DNA of 28,473 nucleotides, taken from NCBI GenBank assembly GCA_000934455.1, contig KN883430.1, forward strand, positions 96,781 through 125,253, in the 5' to 3' direction. The stretch is from Apostichopus parvimensis. Its lineage: Eukaryota; Echinodermata; Holothuroidea; Aspidochirotida; Stichopodidae. Positions within the stretch are counted from its first letter, which is position 1; each line of letters starts with the position of its first letter. Below, piece after piece: positions 22,737-28,473 of this stretch. The notes beneath the pieces are model-generated. The model was given only the letters and a program-made list of their open reading frames with translations. It had not been told where the DNA came from and did not search any database. The position numbers were made by a program, and so were the translations under genes.

Positions 22737-23033
22737 TCAGCAAACACATATTGAGATTTTAAATCCATTAGAACCTGCATCATCAAGTATTAACTTAGGA
22801 TGCCATAAACGTTGATCATTCTTGTGCAATATCGAACTACCAAGTGCAGAAACCATCCTAGAGCTGAAACCACACCTGAAGTGAACAAATCCATGGATGT
22901 TTTCCGCGCTGAATGATCGATAGTGTAATAAATGTAGTTGGAAGCTGTCGTCCATATCAATTAGGTTAGTTTTATGTGGTATTATTGGTGTACAACCAAA
23001 TGATTGAACTCTGCAAACTACTTTGTTAATCAA
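22737..23033 (-). other. Unassigned coding-like stretch
   Basis: The minus strand is open for 99 codons and ends at a stop at 22737. A possible acceptor (tttgcag, reading the minus strand near 23019) precedes words such as SFGCTPIIPHKTN, IDMDDSFQL, NIHGFVHFRCGFSSRMV and WHPKLILDDAGS. The residue mix looks like a folded protein and not random AT-rich translation. A shifted frame continues with MNFGKQTSEADSGG. I do not recognise the family. It is probably an exon or remnant adjoining the broken gypsy copy. Confidence 0.3.
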
Positions 23034-23869
23034 ATATGTAACCAGCCTACAACAAAACCTTCGACTCGTCTCGTGTAAATATTCACTTACCTAGGACTAT
23101 GCAATTTGTCATCATGAGAAATACTGGTCTATGCCATGTTTGTAAGTAATAATTTATGGAAGTAATATAGGAGTGTGTTTAATCCTTGATGTTGAGTTTG
23201 TTGGTCCGTAAAACGCAACGAACTCGGCTTATATTTCTATAGTGTGTTTTAAATATATCCTTTTAAAGACATTCTGTTCTTTCCACAAGAGAGGTAATTG
23301 CCATGATGACCAAAGCTCGTGAATTTACTTTCTATTTTGTAGCAAATAAATGATTAAGTGAACCATTATGTAGTTGGGAAGATCGAGGTGGACATTTATT
23401 GTTCTGTATATATAAGAGCGTTACCTCTATCATTGTTTTATAACCTTTACAGAGGATGACATTGTTAAATGTATCTTAAATCTTCCTTTTTTTCCAACAA
23501 AAATGCTTCATACCCCCTCTCCATGTGTAACCAAGTCTCTTGTCTAAATCGCACTTACCGCACTGTATGTGCTAACCACTGGGCACGTATCATGCATTTA
23601 CGTATCATGCATTATTTATATCTTTTTAATAATATCCTGTGTTTAATGTACTTGTAAATTTCCTTCAGGATGTTGTCATTATCTTGAAATTAATTCCTTT
23701 TGCTACTCATACAGCACCATGTAATGATGTAGGGATGTATGGCGCTAAGTCACGTTAACGCCAGCTTCAACACCAGTTGTTGAAGACGGTGTTTTGCGCG
23801 AAATGGTGTTTAATGTGACACAACGTTGTCACTAAAATATTCGAGATATTTGGGATTTTCATTTAGTTT
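23034..23869. other. Gene-free spacer
   Basis: I see no gene. The stretch contains short internal repeats (cgtatcatgcattta twice near 23587-23612) and a small perfect 8-bp hairpin (cttcaaca with tgttgaag near 23768-23788). Confidence 0.45.
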
Positions 23870-24629
23870 TAAAGTGTGCTGTAGGGTGATGGCCGCAAGT
23901 CACTCCTCTGTCAGCTTCCGCAAAGGTTTCCGCATACATTATTCCTTCATCCCGAAGTGGATCATAACACTTTGTCATGATGTACGATGGCGGAAGACCG
24001 GGCAAACCTCTTATAAACAGTCAGTTTAATCTTTAATTAAGTCTTATTTGGCATCCCGTATGGTCGATTCAATATCCGACTCTGGTACAGGTATACTTGG
24101 CGAAATATAAAAGTTGTTTCAAAGCTGGGCATGTAGAAACTTATGTCATAGTCTTTCCTCGTATAGATGGCTATTTCTAAAATTTCCTGATATGTGTTTG
24201 TCAGTTGAAAACTTCGAATAATTTCATCACGAGCATTGTGTCCATATGAATGAATAGTAGAGTATAGAGCCATGGTTTCCCAAGGCAGTACCCCTCTAGT
24301 GCCAAAGTCGTGCTCATCAAGGATGAAACAACATTTTGAGCTTTGATCCGGTATCGATTTACCATCGGTTATCGCTTGCGACAACGTTGCAGAGAGGTAC
24401 CACCCCTCCCCTCCTACCCACTCCTATCTCATCCAATTCCGATACGGTTTACATCAACATTGTACTCATTTGAATGCCCCATGAAGCACTTGGTGGCTGC
24501 ATGTAAGAGGTTCTCAATTCAATTTGGTACCGGACAAACACAATATGGTGGTCGTTGATAGCTTAAATAAAAGAAGCAGTATGCGATTAATCAAAACATG
24601 AGGCAAACATAAAATGAAACATTATTATT

Positions 24630-25018
24630 AACAGAGAGATCCTTTCTTGCCTTAATAAAACCAACGACTCAAAGAGAAAGCTACACGTTTGGCCATGTAT
24701 ATCATGGACCTGTGTGAAATGCTGCACTGGTCGAAACCAATCGACATGTACAATAAAGACAGTTACAAGTAGAAACCTATTGTGATATTTCATATAATAA
24801 TGCATATACACAGTAAATCATATTCAAAATGTCATGCTTTGTTTTTGAAATTCTACAAATTCTACAAATTCTTCAAATGTAGGGCGCCGATCTACTTGAA
24901 TGAACTGTCTACATGACGTTGTAGCGGGCGCATTCTTCGCTCGAAAGCCCAGGCCCCTCGCCAACATCTGAGTAAATCTAAATTCATGATGATACGGCTT
25001 TTCATATTTATTCACCAT
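24630..25018 (-). pseudogene. Probable carbohydrate sulfotransferase remnant
   Basis: On the minus strand, 25018-24830 encodes VNKYEKPYHHEFRF, TQMLARGLGFRA and RRPTFEEFVEFVEF. Golgi carbohydrate sulfotransferases (Sulfotransfer_2 type) have an 'SAYxxKxE' segment followed by a 'tFeEFv.yv' segment in this order. A second open stretch at about 24760-24660 reads VDWFRPVQHF, which could match the 'HWRP' block that follows in the family, but the expected C-x-x-C is missing. The donor PAPS 5'-phosphosulfate loop is absent. The fragment lies inside the broken deacetylase paralogue and abuts a LINE 3' end. Family assignment is by motif memory and is uncertain. Confidence 0.42.
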
Positions 25019-25023
25019 GTCTA

Positions 25024-25265
25024 TGGAACGCCCTGCCCACCGACAATTCGTCTTTCACCCACCTTTGATTGTTTTAAGTCCCAACTTAAAACTCATTTTT
25101 TTTAATCATGTATTAAATGAATAATCTTGCTTATATATGTCCTAACCTTGTTATACTAGTTTCAGCAATTGATTGATTTATACAGTTATTTACTTTTTTG
25201 ATTTTGCTTTGACGATACTTTATAAACTTTTATTACTATGTATGAACTTTTTTTTACTACAAGAG
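25024..25265 (+). mobile_element. LINE 3' fragment
   Basis: The plus strand reads WNALPT (25024-25041), then after a one-base frame slip IRLSPTFDCFKSQLKTHFF and a stop at 25103-25105. This is the common C-terminal signature (WN.LP..IR.SP....FK..LKTHLF) of CR1/L2/jockey-type LINE polyproteins. About 150 bases of AT-rich DNA with the look of a 3' untranslated region follow. The 5' part is missing. It meets the sulfotransferase-like remnant at about 25020, so the insertion may have cut that gene. Confidence 0.6.
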
Positions 25266-25563
25266 GTTAATTAAGCTGTATTCCAGTTTTGAAACAGAAG
25301 GGTACTTTTTAAATATCGACATGACACTTTTTAATTACAAAGCGGTACTGTTTTTATCAAAAAGGGGCTCTTCTTATATATAAAAAAGGGATAGCTTGGT
25401 GGTTTTTACAAATCGGGGAAAGGGCACTTTCTCCACACAGCCTTGCCGTCAGAAAATATGATAACCTTATTTAAATGATTGTTTTATGGCAAGAAGTCAC
25501 TTTTTGTTCCTTTCTTTGATTAAACTTTACGTCAATTAGTAATAATGATAATATATTACTAAT
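25266..25563. other. AT-rich spacer inside the broken paralogue
   Basis: Nothing recognisable is present between the LINE tail and the exon-2-like part of the broken deacetylase. The exon-3 equivalent expected here on the minus strand was not found. Confidence 0.4.
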
Positions 25564-25918
25564 CAGTATCAAAAAGAACCAACCCGCCTCCATGTTTACA
25601 AATAAATCCAGAGAGTGGCGGTCCACTACTTGACATCGGTGGTTGGTATAAATGAACTTTGACCCCATCTGCGATGACTTTAAACAGTTTCACTTCGGGG
25701 AGTGGCATACGATTTTCCTGATGGTTGAAACATTTTGATGCCATTACACTTTCTCTGAATCGCCGAACTATTGTTGCTGTGGATTCAGCACATACAGAAC
25801 GGATGGACACCTGTCAAATTGTATTAGTTAGAAGGAATTTTGATTTTTGATTGAGAAAAGGAACAAATTTAAATCATTCGATGAAATGTGCCTTCAGTTC
25901 CTGTTTATCTTTTTTCAG

Positions 25919-26033
25919 ATATGACTATTTTGAGGTTGACATGCTACGTACCAAAGGTGAAATGGATTCCAACACTTGTTATGTCAACGATGCACGCTGG
26001 CAAATTATGGCTATGAAATCACACATATTCTTT
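25919..26033 (+). CDS. Candidate single internal exon, family unknown
   Basis: A strong acceptor (tttatcttttttcag) ends at 25918 and a strong donor (gtaagt) begins at 26034. Between them one frame is open, entering in phase 2 and leaving in phase 0, and encodes about 38 residues including YDYFEVDMLRTKGEMDS and NDARWQIMAMKSHIFF. I do not recognise the family, and no partner exon was found within the window. It is opposite in strand to the neighbouring deacetylase paralogue. It may be a real exon of a longer gene, a remnant or chance. Confidence 0.25.
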
Positions 26034-28473
26034 GTAAGTGACCAATACACGATTGTTAGGGAATGTGATTGTGTGGTCTTTCCTAAACTTGATTCCATGG
26101 ACCGTAACCGAGGATATAGCTTGCCCTCGGACAGGTGTTACATGCTTTTCTGTCTTTGCTACTACTATCACTCTGTTTGTATGACTGTGTTAATTTAATT
26201 AACGGTTTTTGTTTTGTTAATATGAATGTATTTTTGCCTTAAAGTAACGTTCGTGGTGCATCGATTTATAGGGTCGACCAGTTACTGTATGTATGTAGTG
26301 TAGGGATTAAGCAAGATTGAACAATCTCAGTGATTTATTAATTTCAGTCATCTATTCATGATCCTCGGTGTGATACGTTTAATACCTTAGTTGTCGAATG
26401 TGGATTTAATAGATGAATAACGTATGATGATTTTATAGATAACATGGTTGTTTTGCCTATACACGGCTAAGACGTTTTCTTGTACACGTAATGTTATCCA
26501 ACATCACTGCTAGACACGTATCGCAACTTAAAGGTGACAAGAATTGCCACAAGCCAGCACGCTTTTCATGTCCTTTCATGCAGTTAACTGTTTGCGTATT
26601 TATTATTCAGAACAAACATGGCGCGTAAGGGCGTATAATTTTCTCATATGATACAATTGTTGCTCATATTAAAAGAACATTACACGTAATAAAACAGAAC
26701 GCACAGTATTTCTTAAATACATCGGTTCTTACATTATAGTACTTACAGAATGGGACTAAAAGCAGATCATCAGTCTGGACAAATGTCCAGTACGTATGAG
26801 CATAGGTGACGTTTCGAATAGCAACATTATATAATATTTTACTGAATGATTAACAAAATTACTTTTTTAATTTCTTTACTAAAGTAGAAGTAGAAAATAG
26901 TTCCCGCTAGAGGAGAGGTGTTGGTATTTTAGAAGCATTGCTTACTCCTGTTAATTAAATGAACTGAAAACCAACATATTTTTATTTACTTGAAACTACA
27001 GACCATGGTTCGTTTTAATGCTATGATCGTATTATCATGAATTATCTATATAGGTAGAATGGCGTTCTTTTTTTCCTAATATTTTTCCTAATATTATTCT
27101 TTTTTTCCTAATATATAGGATTAAAAATATGCTCTGAGTTAACGTTTGAATGTAGAAAACCTTTCTATTCATAAACGTCACCTTTTGCTCACCAGTGCCA
27201 TGTATAATCGATCAGTCAATTTGATGAAACAATATATTTCTAATAATGTATTAAAAGGTATCACGTGCATCATATATTATCAGGTATTACGTAAATCATC
27301 TATTATCAGGTATTACGTACATCGTCTATCATAAGATATTACGTACATCGTCTATAATCAGATATTAAGTACATCATATATTATCAGGTATTACGTACAT
27401 CATTTTTTCTGTTAATCATTATTCGAGAATATAGTTTATGTCCCATTTCATACCTGGGTTACGAGCTACGGACATAAATCAATATTTTCCACGTAAAAAG
27501 CAGCCGAAAGAGACAGAGAATGGCAGCATGGAGAAGCATTGAATATTTACTCAATTGACCCATGACCCTCCTTAACTCTTTTTCATATAATTACGCACAT
27601 GCACTGCCGTAACACAAAACACTTCTTACATATAGTTCATACAACATCGTTGTCAAAAATATTTATGAAAATATCGATTTTCAAATCCTCAACCTCGTTT
27701 ACATTGCATTTATTTGGCAAATTGTTACGTTTGTTCTTTGGATATTTATAATATTGAATAATCGAATAGCAAGAACATCTGCGGTAATTTAGCTCCCAAT
27801 AGTATATTTTTGCCGTAAACACTAAACTCAATATGTAATCAGTTACTTCTTCACCCTCCACCCACAATCGATACGAACATGCGATGTAGTCTTCTTCCGC
27901 AATTCGGGGTTTTCCAACCAGTACGGATGCCGCTATTTATTACCGAATGTTGATATTTTAGCAAAATGTTAACCTAAAACCGAACCTTCAATTAAATTGA
28001 ATAACGTTTCAAGTCATTTTTCCTGAAATAAGGTTTTCTAAATGCACTTATTGTCTGGAATTGTTTATTAAGAGTGAAAATGGGATACTAGCTTGCTATC
28101 TTCAGAGAATGGCATTTACAATGCTCTGTACATTCATGCGTGAGAAAAGTCCATCTGGTCATTTGCATGGGCTGTGCTTCAAAATAATTGTTATCCAGTT
28201 GAAATGTGCAGTTCAGAATTGGTGAGACAACGAGGCGATGTCCAACAAAATATGCCTCCAGGAGAGCATGGTCTATTTCTAGTGAAGTAAGAAAGATGTG
28301 AGGAAAGAAGGTAAGAAAGAGTATTCTAAATCTAAGCTAAATCTAAGCTAAGTGTAACTGTTATATCACAGTATGGTACTGTGTATTGCTTCATGCTGTT
28401 ATGTTTAGAGTCTTCACGGTTATCGTTAGTTTGTGATTGGTTATAGATAATTGCCCTCAAAGCTAGTAAGCAA
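26034..28473. other. AT-rich gene-poor 3' end of the window
   Basis: No gene is recognised. The only clear structures are a run of ttttttcctaatat-like words (about 27067-27118), the 26-bp tandem array at 27257-27403 and short ctaaatctaag repeats (about 28325-28350). Open frames are short and without motifs. Confidence 0.5.
27257..27403. repeat. Tandem array, six units of 26 bp
   Basis: Units start at 27257, 27283, 27309, 27335, 27361 and 27387. The consensus is close to ggtattacgtacatcatctattatca; later units vary at a few positions and the last is incomplete. Most units carry the palindrome TACGTA. The repeats are contiguous without spacers, so this is a minisatellite and not a CRISPR array. 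Confidence 0.9.

Larger units (their letters stand above)
23870..25810 (-). pseudogene. Broken paralogue of the arylacetamide deacetylase-like gene
   Basis: Exon-2-like sequence at 25810-25564 starts after a good acceptor (tttgacag) in phase 0, as in the intact gene, and carries HLYQPP, GFICKHGGG and LVLFDTD. Where the intact gene has its donor, this copy has AT instead of GT (25563-25562). Exon-4-like sequence runs from about 24554: IENLLHAATK, NEYNVDVNRIGIG, then a G-rich stretch with stops in place of GDSAGG (24400-24430), then WYLSATLSQAITDGKSIPD. The frame diverges into a part whose YGHNARDEIIRSFQLTN resembles the intact gene's TNSH region, and ends with a stop at 24037. In another frame, 24008-23880 resumes with GLPPSYIMTKCYDPLRDEG. 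A third-exon equivalent was not found. Missing nucleophile, frameshifts and stops make a functional esterase very unlikely. Confidence 0.8.

Noticed and set aside
27257-27403. Possible CRISPR array
   Set aside because: Units are contiguous without unique spacers and the genome is eukaryotic.

Overview
The window is nuclear DNA from an animal, and most likely from a marine invertebrate deuterostome such as an echinoderm. The genes are split by short introns with GT/AG borders, the DNA is AT-rich, and the intergenic space is full of degraded LINE, Ty3/gypsy and hAT-type elements and simple repeats. The echinoderm placement is an inference: it rests on death-fold and LRAT domain shuffling, duplicated arylacetamide-deacetylase-like genes, and a gypsy gag with a primer-binding site of the tRNA-Leu type. 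Nothing here is bacterial: there are no operons or ribosome binding sites.

Layout. Positions 1-3385 hold no recognisable gene, only a ~216-bp tandem duplication. A plus-strand gene of seven reconstructed exons (3586-8441) encodes a ~697-residue protein with a death-effector-like domain, a second death-fold domain and two LRAT (NlpC/P60-like papain-fold) domains. The first LRAT domain has lost its catalytic His and Cys; the second keeps them. Positions 8442-13700 are intergenic, with short duplications, a 5'-truncated LINE (minus strand), microsatellites and a 120-bp tandem duplication. A minus-strand, four-exon gene (17051-14055) encodes an apparently complete 415-residue arylacetamide deacetylase-like membrane serine hydrolase. 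Its first intron carries three tandem decayed copies of part of exon 2. A TATA box and a small signal-peptide-like exon lie further upstream on the minus strand (18202-18025).

From 18200 to 23000 the DNA is mostly repeats: internal duplications, a 386-bp hAT-like MITE with a perfect 8-bp target duplication, and a truncated Ty3/gypsy element (LTR, primer-binding site, gag with stops and two zinc knuckles). An unassigned coding-like stretch follows at 22737-23033 (minus). Between 23870 and 25810 (minus) lies a broken paralogue of the deacetylase gene; its middle is interrupted by a probable carbohydrate-sulfotransferase remnant and a LINE 3' end. Positions 25919-26033 could be one exon on the plus strand. 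The rest, to 28473, is AT-rich and gene-poor apart from a six-unit 26-bp tandem array.

The most interesting feature is the fusion of death-fold signalling domains to a dead-plus-live pair of LRAT domains. The death-fold exons are symmetrical phase 1-1 modules, which suggests assembly by exon shuffling. The two intact genes both belong to lipid/ester-acting families, but they are on opposite strands about 5.6 kb apart and nothing in the sequence shows that they act together.
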